This document shows positions 8,689-16,725 of a DNA stretch of 64,000 nucleotides, piece by piece. The stretch is from contig NZ_LRRU01000019.1 in the NCBI RefSeq assembly GCF_001641615.1, forward strand, positions 466,064-530,063, written 5' to 3'. The DNA comes from Pseudoalteromonas gelatinilytica (lineage in GTDB: Bacteria; Pseudomonadota; Gammaproteobacteria; Enterobacterales; Alteromonadaceae). The first letter of the stretch is position 1. Each line of letters starts with the position of its first letter. A model generated the notes under the pieces. The model was not told where the DNA came from. It saw only the letters and a program-made list of their open reading frames with translations, and made no database searches. The position numbers were made by a program, and so were the translations under genes.

Positions 8689-11497
8689 TAGAAAAATAAA
8701 ACCAGTTGTTGGTTGTTGGGTCAAACATAGTATTCGAGGGGCGGGCCTTGTTATTGGTGTTAAAGATGGATTAAACGGTATTACTCTTAAGGTGGCGTGG
8801 AAGAATACAGAGTTTGACCGAACTGATGTGCCCCTCTCGTCTGTGTCTTCGGGTTTCATGCCAGGTATGGAGGTGCAGCATAAGCCGGCTTCAAAAGCTG
8901 ATAAGTCATTAGGAGAAGGGCTCGTTTTGAAGACACGCTCAGTAGCTGGTTTTGATCAAGTATTGGTTCATTTTTCTGAGTTAGGCGCATCGCGTTGGTT
9001 ACCTTTTGAAAGGCTTGCTTGGATCAAAGGTGTAAAGCATCGGTTTAGTAAAAGAGACTTTGGTGATGAAACGTCGCCAGAAAAATTTAGGCTTAAGGTA
9101 CTTGCCCATGCAATTGAAAACTGGAACGAAAATACAGGGTCATTATCTAGGTTAGATATTGATCCTTTACCTCATCAAGTTCATTTAGTGCATCATATTC
9201 TTGCATCAGGGCACCTTAATTGGTTGATTGCCGATGATGTGGGTTTAGGGAAAACCATAGAAACAGGCATGCTACTAAAAGCGCTGGAGCAAAGAGGGCA
9301 AGCCGATAGAGTACTACTTATTACTCCTGCAGGCCTTACTGCGCAATGGAAAGAAGAGTTACATCATAAGTTTGGTTTAAGTGACTTTAGAGTGTACGGC
9401 GATAATTTCCAGATTGAAGAAGAACGTGAATGGGGCATGTATAAACACGTTATTGGCTCAATCGATAGGTTCAAAGAAGAGCGTCATCTTGAGAAGTTGT
9501 TAAGAGCAGAGCATTGGGATCTGGTTATATTTGATGAGGCACACCGCTTAAGTCGCAGGCAATATGGCTTAAAATATGATGTTTCAAATCGCTTTCAGCT
9601 TGCGAATCTATTGAGAAGTAAAACAAAAGCGATGGTGCTGCTGAGTGCGACACCTCACCAAGGTAAATCAGATAAGTTTCAAAGTTTATTGATGTTGTTG
9701 GACCCAGAGCGTAAGAGCGAGATTGAGACTTTAGCACTCAACCCAGAAATTTTATCTGAAATGATGATCAGGAATAACAAGTCTGATGTTACAGATTTGG
9801 CTGGTAACTTTATCTTCAAGGGTAAGACAACCAAAGCAATTAAAGTACCGTATGATAATGTGATGAGAGCTTTTGACGATTCACTGCAGTCATATTTACG
9901 CAAAGGCTATTTAACAGCGAGTGAATTAGGCCAAACAGGTAATGCGATAGGCTTTGTAATGACTGTTTATCGTAAGCTTGCAGCATCAAGCGCAAAGGCA
10001 ATCAATAAAGCACTAAAAAATAGGAAGCGTAGATTAATAGAAGAGTCTGTCGCAATTATAGATTCTGAAGACTTTTTTGTTGAAGATGAGCGTTTTTACG
10101 GTGAATCAGAAGAACTATTGTCACAAAATGGCAAAGCAAAAGAGTTCTTTGCTGGTGAGCTTGAGCAGTTAGATATTCTAATTGCCGAAAGTGAAGAAGT
10201 TTTGAAGAACGATTTGAAAATAAAACAATTCGCTGACACCTTAATACCCAATATTCTTGCTAAAAATCCAAATGAAAAAGTGCTTATTTTTACTGAGTAC
10301 AAGTCAACTCAAGAGTACATAAAACACGCTTTAGAAAACCAATTTGGAATTGGTTGCGTTGACCTAATAAATGGCTCAATGAAGCATCAAGATAGAAGAG
10401 TTTCGATTAACAACTTTGAAAGTGGCGGGCAGTTTTTAATATCTACTGAGGCTGGTGGTGAAGGTATCAACCTTCAAGATAAATGTCATATTATGGTTAA
10501 TTATGATTTGCCTTGGAACCCTATGAGACTTGTTCAGCGTATAGGTCGTTTATACAGGTATGGGCAAAAAAATCGGGTAGTCGTATTTAACTTGTACTCA
10601 CCAGAGTCAATGGATGACCAGATCATGGAGTTAATGCAAGAGCGTATTGAGCAAGTTGTTGGAGATTTAGCTACTGTTAGTGGTGAATATAATGAAAGGC
10701 TAGGAGACGAAATCTTAGGTGAGTTTGCTGATCTTATTGATGTTGAAGGTATTTTATCTGATTCAATTGGTGAAGGTATAACTAGAACAACAGAACGTAT
10801 TGAAGATGCATTACAAAAGGCTAAAAATGCAGCCAGTATGCAGAGAGAGCTTTTTGAGCATGCTGCTGGATTTAATCCAAATGAAGCGAAAGAAGAATTA
10901 AATATTACATCTGAACATGTTAAGTCGTTTGCAAAAGGTATGTTTATTTACCTTGGTATTGAAATTGTTGAAAAAACACATAAAGACCTCGTTTGGCATA
11001 TCAAAATACCTGAAGATTTAACAATTGAACTTGGAGTTAGAAAAACAAGGTGGGAAGTCACATTCGATCGTAAATTACATGCGAAACGAGAAAATTGTGA
11101 AATGATGGACCTTGATAATTTTATTTTCAAGTTCTTGCTAAACAAAGCAAAGTCTTATGAATTTGGTGGTCTATCGACTGCTATTGTTAATGGTGAAAGC
11201 TTGAATGGCGCATTAGTTTGCTCTTATTTAAGGTGGCAAAACGCCACAGGGATCCGTCAACGACAAGAGTTAGTTGCTGCTTATATCGAACAAAATAAAA
11301 AGCCGCTTATCAACTCTCAAGTATTCAGTGATTGGCTTAAGTCTGAGTCAATTTCACATAGCTCTGATATTACTTTTGACACTAAAGCTCTATTTGAACA
11401 AAGTGAAAAAGTTAGCTCAGATTTGTTGGAAAGCAAGTCAAATAGCTTATTACATCCAGATGGAGTTTACCCCTTGGCCGCAGCTGTGTTTGAGTAA
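8678..11497 (+). CDS. SNF2/RapA-type SF2 helicase
   Basis: This is a 939-residue SWI2/SNF2-class ATPase, related by motifs to RapA and to the DrmD type of defence helicase. It has a motif I of the form DDVGLGKT (about 186-193), DEAH (286-289), SATPHQGK, then in the second RecA domain EAGGEGINLQ and QRIGRLYRYGQ. An SH3-like N-terminal region contains the VVGCWVKH segment. The C-terminal 250 residues are unassigned. I prefer the TTG start at 8678, because AGAGGA lies seven bases before it; a longer frame reaches back to ATG 8579 but would overlap the upstream gene by 110 bp. No DISARM methyltransferase or DrmA/B/C gene is adjacent, so this is not an ordinary DISARM locus. Confidence 0.82.
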   Translation: MKNNRKIKPVVGCWVKHSIRGAGLVIGVKDGLNGITLKVAWKNTEFDRTDVPLSSVSSGFMPGMEVQHKPASKADKSLGEGLVLKTRSVAGFDQVLVHFSELGASRWLPFERLAWIKGVKHRFSKRDFGDETSPEKFRLKVLAHAIENWNENTGSLSRLDIDPLPHQVHLVHHILASGHLNWLIADDVGLGKTIETGMLLKALEQRGQADRVLLITPAGLTAQWKEELHHKFGLSDFRVYGDNFQIEEEREWGMYKHVIGSIDRFKEERHLEKLLRAEHWDLVIFDEAHRLSRRQYGLKYDVSNRFQLANLLRSKTKAMVLLSATPHQGKSDKFQSLLMLLDPERKSEIETLALNPEILSEMMIRNNKSDVTDLAGNFIFKGKTTKAIKVPYDNVMRAFDDSLQSYLRKGYLTASELGQTGNAIGFVMTVYRKLAASSAKAINKALKNRKRRLIEESVAIIDSEDFFVEDERFYGESEELLSQNGKAKEFFAGELEQLDILIAESEEVLKNDLKIKQFADTLIPNILAKNPNEKVLIFTEYKSTQEYIKHALENQFGIGCVDLINGSMKHQDRRVSINNFESGGQFLISTEAGGEGINLQDKCHIMVNYDLPWNPMRLVQRIGRLYRYGQKNRVVVFNLYSPESMDDQIMELMQERIEQVVGDLATVSGEYNERLGDEILGEFADLIDVEGILSDSIGEGITRTTERIEDALQKAKNAASMQRELFEHAAGFNPNEAKEELNITSEHVKSFAKGMFIYLGIEIVEKTHKDLVWHIKIPEDLTIELGVRKTRWEVTFDRKLHAKRENCEMMDLDNFIFKFLLNKAKSYEFGGLSTAIVNGESLNGALVCSYLRWQNATGIRQRQELVAAYIEQNKKPLINSQVFSDWLKSESISHSSDITFDTKALFEQSEKVSSDLLESKSNSLLHPDGVYPLAAAVFE

Positions 11498-11705
11498 GTT
11501 TTAATAGTAATCAAGCTTCGAGATAAGTCAGTTTGAGTTTTTTAATTTGGTTACAAATTGACTCTCCATTTTAAGTCAATACTGATAGCCAATAAAATTA
11601 AAAATTGCATTGCGCAGTTTTTACAATTGGCTCTGAGGATTACACAGGTGTTTAGGTATTTAATTAGTTTGAAATGCTTAGTACAAGATTATCAAAGGGT
11701 ATGAT

Positions 11706-12128
11706 GTGAGAGAGTATATACGTCTAACTGAATTAGAGAAAGTAAGCGCACGCTTTGAAATCGAAGCTCGGTATGCAAATCGTTTTAACGAGAAACTCAT
11801 CAACCAGTTTATTCATATTCTAGAATTGGCGACGATGGTTGAGCTTGGTTACGACGATTTGCTTTATTGTTTATCTTACTGTTCAGAAGGCTATGAAGTA
11901 TTTTCTAGCTTAGCTGATGTTGAACAATATGCTGAGGCAAAAGGTAAGAAGTTAAATATGATACTTGCCTATCGGGTTTATAGTTTAGAGCAGTCTTTAA
12001 ATTTTCCACAGTGCTTTACAGAATATTCAAATGTTTTGAAAGCTTGTGTTGGTAGTCAGGGCTTTCTCGCGACGTGCTGTGCAATAGATGAAGTGGATAG
12101 TGAAGAATTTTATTTGGTTAGTAAATAA
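11706..12128 (+). CDS. Unknown 140-residue protein upstream of mcrB
   Basis: No family is recognised. The protein is soluble and mostly helical, with several Cys (Cys 55 and 59, a CC pair near the end) but no clear motif. The start is GTG at 11706, preceded by AAAGGG about six bases upstream; the nearby ATG at 11701 runs straight into a stop. It lies 208 bp after the SNF2-type gene and 77 bp before the McrB-like gene on the same strand, so it may be an accessory protein of the McrBC-like system or a single-gene insertion. It is longer than expected for a chance frame and the codon use looks coding. Confidence 0.55.
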   Translation: MREYIRLTELEKVSARFEIEARYANRFNEKLINQFIHILELATMVELGYDDLLYCLSYCSEGYEVFSSLADVEQYAEAKGKKLNMILAYRVYSLEQSLNFPQCFTEYSNVLKACVGSQGFLATCCAIDEVDSEEFYLVSK

Positions 12129-12205
12129 TCTTCGTCTTTCAAGTTGTAAAATGTTCGCAATGGTCATGAATAGAAAGACTATCGTGAACTGATTTAAGGA
12201 AAAAA

Positions 12206-14311
12206 ATGGATTTGCAGAATTCGCAGTCTGAAAAAAGTTTTTTAGAGAGTTTCGAACAATTCCCTTGGATAAAAAGGTGTCTTGCTTATGAGTCATTCAA
12301 CTCGTTTTTGAACAAGAGAAATATCAATTTACCAGCTTTAAACGATGCTATAAGAGTGATTAGTGAAAGCTCTTTAAGGTTTGATTTTTATCATGTTAAT
12401 CATATTCGTTCTGCGCTTAGGTTCGGACATAAGGAAATTGGTAATCAAACGGGAAAGGTTGCAGGGCAGTTTGAGGTTTTTGAGAAAAACCTAATAGTTA
12501 GGTTCCCAAAACGTTATGGTAGAGAAAAGAGTATAAAAATCAAACTAGCAGATGACTTAAACTTAAACGCTCGGCGTCTAACCGAAGAGTTAAATAACTT
12601 AACTACCTTTTTTAAAACTAACTCGCTGATTGGAGAGGGCCATTGGCCAAGAGATTATGATGAAGAGGTCAGTGTCGATGAAATCTACAAAAACAATACA
12701 AGGACTAATGTAATGAATGGTACTGCATTAAATCAGATTCTATACGGACCACCAGGAACGGGTAAAACCTACTATACCATTGAGGCTGCGGTAAAAGCGG
12801 CTCATCCTGAGTTTACTTGGAAAAGTCGAAAGGATTTAAAGATGCGATATGATGAATTAATAAATGCTAAGCGCATTCGCTTTGTTACATTTCATCAAAG
12901 CTACGGTTATGAGGAATTTGTTGAAGGAATTAGTGCAGACACTGATGAAAAACATGGTATTTCGTATAACAAGCAAAATGGTATTTTTAAGCAAATCTGT
13001 AGTGATGCTAGTAACGCAGCTATTGAAGTCAACGATACTTTTAATTTAAAAGGAAAAGTTTGGAAGCTCTCGATTGGTGGCGCGCACTCAAACCCTAATA
13101 AAACCTATTGCTTAGAAAACAACCTGGGTGCTATAGGTTGGGCTCATACTGGTGATTTAAGTGAAGAAGGATTGAATGATTACCATGAAGGCTTAGGAAA
13201 AAACGCTAAGAATACACTGGAATATTTTTCAAATACTGCAGAAGTTGGCGAGCTTGTTTTATGTATTAATAGTAAAACCTCTATTGAAGCTGTAGGTGTT
13301 ATCACTGGTGATTATCAGTACCAAGAGCAAGGGTTACCGAGCGATAATGATTACAGACACCACTTGCCAATAAAATGGTTGGCAAAAGGTATCAATGTAG
13401 ACTTTAAAGAACTCAATGGAAATACGAGCTTTAATTTATCTACTTTTTACCCATTAAGAAGATTAACACCGGCAAAAGTATTTGAGCACTTAGAAAAAAA
13501 TGATGTTGAAATAGCGCAATACAAAAAAAAGCAGTCAAATGAAGTAGATAATTACGTGCTAATAATCGATGAAATTAATCGCGGAAATATTTCAAAGATC
13601 TTTGGTGAGTTAATTACGCTCATCGAAGAATCAAAGCGGATTGGCAATGAAGAAGAAATTAAACTGACTTTACCAGTTACAGGGGATGAGTTTGGTGTAC
13701 CAAATAATGTGCACATTATTGGAACAATGAATACAGCTGACCGCTCATTAGCAATGATGGATACCGCGCTAAGACGTCGCTTTGATTTTGTTGAAATGAT
13801 GCCTGATTACCAAGCTTTAAGAGATGAAGCCAATGCTCCATATGTAATTAAAATCGATGAAAAAGAGATTGATTTAGTTGCTTTACTCTCGACTTTAAAT
13901 AAACGCATCACTGCTTTGTATGATAGAGAGCATCAGCTGGGCCATGCTTTTTTAATGCCTGTAGTTAAGCATGTCACTGATAATCACTACTCGAGTGCGG
14001 TTACAGAGCTAAAGAATTGTTTCCAAAATAAAATAATTCCTTTGTTGGCAGAGTACTTCTTTGAAGATTGGGAAAAGATCCGTCTAGTTTTAGGTGACAA
14101 CCAGAAAGAGCAGAGCAGTAGAACATATCAACTTATTGAGCATACAAGCGCAGACTTTGAGAGCTTGTTTGGGAATAATCATGATTTAGGTGACGGCGAA
14201 AAAGTGCAAAGCTTTGAACTAATCAGTTATGACAATGAAATATGGGATGAAGCATTAACCTATATTGGTATGTACGATGTGAAGAAGTTCAAATCGCAAC
14301 AAGAAGGTTAG
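12206..14311 (+). CDS. mcrB: McrB-like AAA+ GTPase with an EVE-like insertion
   Basis: McrB is the GTP-driven motor of the McrBC restriction system, which attacks modified DNA. In this 701-residue protein the N-terminal 165 residues are an unrecognised, presumably DNA-recognition, domain. Walker A is GPPGTGKT at 181-188, Walker B is IIDEIN with D455/E456, and the McrB signature MNTADRS lies near 508-514, followed by ALRRRFDF. Walker A and B are separated by about 265 residues instead of about 90. The extra part (about 275-405; VWKLSIGGA, NNLGAIGW, VLCINSK) looks like an EVE/PUA-type base-reading domain. mcrC follows 10 bp downstream. The EVE call is from pattern, not alignment. Confidence 0.88.
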   Translation: MDLQNSQSEKSFLESFEQFPWIKRCLAYESFNSFLNKRNINLPALNDAIRVISESSLRFDFYHVNHIRSALRFGHKEIGNQTGKVAGQFEVFEKNLIVRFPKRYGREKSIKIKLADDLNLNARRLTEELNNLTTFFKTNSLIGEGHWPRDYDEEVSVDEIYKNNTRTNVMNGTALNQILYGPPGTGKTYYTIEAAVKAAHPEFTWKSRKDLKMRYDELINAKRIRFVTFHQSYGYEEFVEGISADTDEKHGISYNKQNGIFKQICSDASNAAIEVNDTFNLKGKVWKLSIGGAHSNPNKTYCLENNLGAIGWAHTGDLSEEGLNDYHEGLGKNAKNTLEYFSNTAEVGELVLCINSKTSIEAVGVITGDYQYQEQGLPSDNDYRHHLPIKWLAKGINVDFKELNGNTSFNLSTFYPLRRLTPAKVFEHLEKNDVEIAQYKKKQSNEVDNYVLIIDEINRGNISKIFGELITLIEESKRIGNEEEIKLTLPVTGDEFGVPNNVHIIGTMNTADRSLAMMDTALRRRFDFVEMMPDYQALRDEANAPYVIKIDEKEIDLVALLSTLNKRITALYDREHQLGHAFLMPVVKHVTDNHYSSAVTELKNCFQNKIIPLLAEYFFEDWEKIRLVLGDNQKEQSSRTYQLIEHTSADFESLFGNNHDLGDGEKVQSFELISYDNEIWDEALTYIGMYDVKKFKSQQEG

Positions 14312-14321
14312 TTTTGACGAT

Positions 14322-15689
14322 ATGTTAAAAGGAGTTAAGCGCGTAAAAATCATTCATCATCAAGTGTTTGAGTATGGGCTGTTGAGCGCAGATAATAAGG
14401 CGGCCCATAATGAGAAAGTTAAAGAGATCTCGTTTGATGCATTTAAATACCTCAAAGCGTGTTGTTTATGTGATGAATCTGAGTCGCGCTTTTTAAAGCT
14501 GAAAATTTTTCAGGGTATGGAAGTTCTGCAAGTTCAAAATTATGCAGGCGTTGTACTTTGTCCTGATGGTACGCAAATAGAAGTACTGCCAAAAGTAGCT
14601 AAGGCGAATGATGAAGAAGCGTCTTTTTCTGATGCGCAAGACTCTTTGTTGATGATGCTTAAAGCACTTAAGCAATTTCGCCATATTCAAACTGAAGTGG
14701 CGAGTATTCGAAAACAAAAAATGCCATTGCTAGAAGTTTTCATTGCTCAGTTTTTAAGTACAGTGAACGCTTTGGTCAAAAAGGGTATAAAAAGTGACTA
14801 TGTTCGTGAGCAAGATAACTGTCACTTTCTAAAAGGTAAGCTGCTGCAAAGTCAGCAGCTTAAACACAACTTTATAAATCGACATAAGTTTTTTGTTGAA
14901 TACGATGCTTATATTACTGACAGAGCTGAAAACCGCTTGATTCATGCAGCGCTTAAATCCGTCGTTGCTTATACCAAAGTGATGAAAAGTAAAAAGTTAG
15001 CGCAAGAGCTGCTGTTTGCTTTTAATGAGATCCCTGTGAGTTCAGATCATAAGAAAGACTTTGATAGTATTAAGCTTCAACGGGGGATGCAACATTATGA
15101 GGCTCCTCTCAATTGGACTAAATTGATATTAGAGGGCCATTCACCTCAAGCAATGAAAGGCGCGCATGCTGCTTATTCATTGTTGTTTCCAATGGAAGCG
15201 TTGTTTGAAAGTTACGTAGCAGATTACTTAAGCCGGCGTTTAGCTAGTGGTTATTCACTTAAAAGTCAATCCCAATCTAAAACATTAGTAACTCATGATG
15301 ATCAAGGATGGTTTAGGCTAAAGCCAGATATAGCATTTTCAAAAAGAGACAAATTGGTGTGTATTTTAGACACTAAATGGAAGTTGCTCGATCAAGCTAA
15401 GAAAAACGGGTCTGATAAATACGGCCTTTCACAATCAGACTTTTATCAAATGTTTGCTTATGGCCATAAATACTTAGGGAGTAAAGGCACTCTGGTGCTG
15501 ATTTACCCTAAACAAGGCGACGATAGAACAGGCTTTACAAAAGTCATAGAAAAACCATTTAAGCTTGATGAACACTTGAAACTTTACGTTGTTCCTTTTG
15601 ATCTAGATAAAAGTGCGCAAAACCGCATTGATTTAGAATTCATTTTTAACCAAATAGAGGCTTCGTGTAATAGAGAGAGATTACTTTAA
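14322..15689 (+). CDS. mcrC: McrC-like nuclease subunit of the McrBC system
   Basis: McrC binds the McrB ring, stimulates its GTPase and cuts DNA. The 455-residue protein has an N-terminal McrB-contacting region and a C-terminal PD-(D/E)XK nuclease domain. The putative catalytic residues are D336 (LKPDIAF), D350 and K352 (LDTKW), with Q/Y-rich helices following (DFYQMFAYGHKY), typical of McrC. All appear intact. The ATG at 14322 is the only reasonable start, 10 bp after mcrB, with a weak ribosome binding site that suggests coupling. The pair should be functional as a modification-dependent restriction system. Confidence 0.9.
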   Translation: MLKGVKRVKIIHHQVFEYGLLSADNKAAHNEKVKEISFDAFKYLKACCLCDESESRFLKLKIFQGMEVLQVQNYAGVVLCPDGTQIEVLPKVAKANDEEASFSDAQDSLLMMLKALKQFRHIQTEVASIRKQKMPLLEVFIAQFLSTVNALVKKGIKSDYVREQDNCHFLKGKLLQSQQLKHNFINRHKFFVEYDAYITDRAENRLIHAALKSVVAYTKVMKSKKLAQELLFAFNEIPVSSDHKKDFDSIKLQRGMQHYEAPLNWTKLILEGHSPQAMKGAHAAYSLLFPMEALFESYVADYLSRRLASGYSLKSQSQSKTLVTHDDQGWFRLKPDIAFSKRDKLVCILDTKWKLLDQAKKNGSDKYGLSQSDFYQMFAYGHKYLGSKGTLVLIYPKQGDDRTGFTKVIEKPFKLDEHLKLYVVPFDLDKSAQNRIDLEFIFNQIEASCNRERLL

Positions 15690-16016
15690 ATACTTATTTC
15701 TTATCTAGCAATCATTCAATACTCTGTTACAATCCAAAAATAGAGAACAAAACCAAGTTGATACGGAGTTTCAACTGCAAATAAAATGGATTTTCTTACC
15801 TCGTTTGCAAGCTTGTAATCCTCCTTTTTCACTAAAAGTGTTTAGTATATTTCCAATAAGTTTTCTTTGTAGAAAATATTTAACAGTATTCATTACATTT
15901 ATCTTTTATTAGAACGAAATGCATTTCTCAACATTGAGAAATTGGACTTTTTAGAGAATCTTAAATTATATATCTCTCAACTTACAATTTAACTATTTAA
16001 TTTTAAAGGTGATTTC
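15690..16016. promoter_or_regulatory. Promoter region of the vWA/kinase/phosphatase operon
   Basis: This 327-bp, very AT-rich stretch separates mcrC from the long operon beginning at 16,017 and must hold that operon's promoter. It contains the palindrome listed separately at 15,923-15,942 and a similar half-site (TCTCTCAA) at about 15,973-15,980. AAAGGTG just before 16,017 is the ribosome binding site of the first gene. No open frame of note is present. Confidence 0.5.
15923..15942. promoter_or_regulatory. Perfect 9-2-9 palindrome, candidate operator
   Basis: ATTTCTCAA and TTGAGAAAT flank a 2-bp spacer, 75 bp before the first gene of the operon. Size and spacing suit a dimeric repressor. A degenerate half-site follows about 30 bp downstream. 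No dedicated HTH regulator is encoded first in the operon; the winged-helix protein at 25,938-28,073 is one candidate binder. Confidence 0.45.
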
Positions 16017-16697
16017 ATGACATTCGACCCGAGTAAATTTGTTGCACCAACAGCGAAGCCGATTCCTGTGGTTTTGTTGCTGGATATTAGTTATAGCATG
16101 AGTGGAGCACCTATTGATCAATTGAACAAAGCTGTTCGAGAGATGATCACTAGCTTTTCTTCCTCAGAAACCTCGGAAATTGAAATTCAACTTTCTGTAA
16201 TTACTTTTGGTGCAGAAGTAAAGTTGCACACTCCTTACACGTCAGCAACTGACATTGAATGGGAGGATTTGTCTGTAAATGGTGCCACTCCAATGGGAAC
16301 GGCATTGAAGATGGCCAAGGCGATGATTGAGGACAAAGAAGTGACTCCTTCTCGAGCATATCGGCCAACCATTGTACTTGTATCAGATGGAGGGCCAACT
16401 GATGACTGGGAAAGCCCATTAAATGAATTTATTCAGGAAGGCCGATCTTCTAAGTGTGATCGTATGGCTGTAGCTATAGGAGACGGTGCTGAGCGCTCTG
16501 TTTTAAACCGGTTTATTGAAGGTTGTGAGTATCCACTATTTACACCTGATAACGCATCAGATATTAGGGATAGCTTCCGTTATATCACAATGTCAGTTAC
16601 TGCTCGAAGCAAGTCACAGAATCCGAATAAAGTAGTCAACGTTTCAGCTCAAGCTGAGCAGAAGGCGACTGAATATGAAGACGATGAGTTGTTCTAA
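16017..16697 (+). CDS. vWA (TerY-like) metal-binding protein
   Basis: This 226-residue von Willebrand factor A domain protein is the first gene of the operon. The MIDAS metal site is complete: D23-I-S25-Y-S27 (DISYSMSG), a Thr in GATPMGTAL and D124 in VSDGGPTDD. The fold fills about residues 15-200 and a short acidic tail follows. There is no signal peptide, so it acts in the cytoplasm. TerY-type vWA proteins are known from comparative genomics to accompany a kinase and a PP2C phosphatase, the TerY-P triad; both are encoded downstream here. It probably works as a metal-dependent adaptor or kinase partner. Position as first gene and a good ribosome binding site suggest strong expression. Confidence 0.88.
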   Translation: MTFDPSKFVAPTAKPIPVVLLLDISYSMSGAPIDQLNKAVREMITSFSSSETSEIEIQLSVITFGAEVKLHTPYTSATDIEWEDLSVNGATPMGTALKMAKAMIEDKEVTPSRAYRPTIVLVSDGGPTDDWESPLNEFIQEGRSSKCDRMAVAIGDGAERSVLNRFIEGCEYPLFTPDNASDIRDSFRYITMSVTARSKSQNPNKVVNVSAQAEQKATEYEDDELF

Positions 16698-16725
16698 GAA
16701 CTGTTGACAATAAACAGGAAATGGC

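Noticed and set aside
7009-11497. DISARM system
   Set aside because: The helicase resembles DrmD in motifs, but no drmA, drmB, drmC or DISARM methyltransferase is adjacent.
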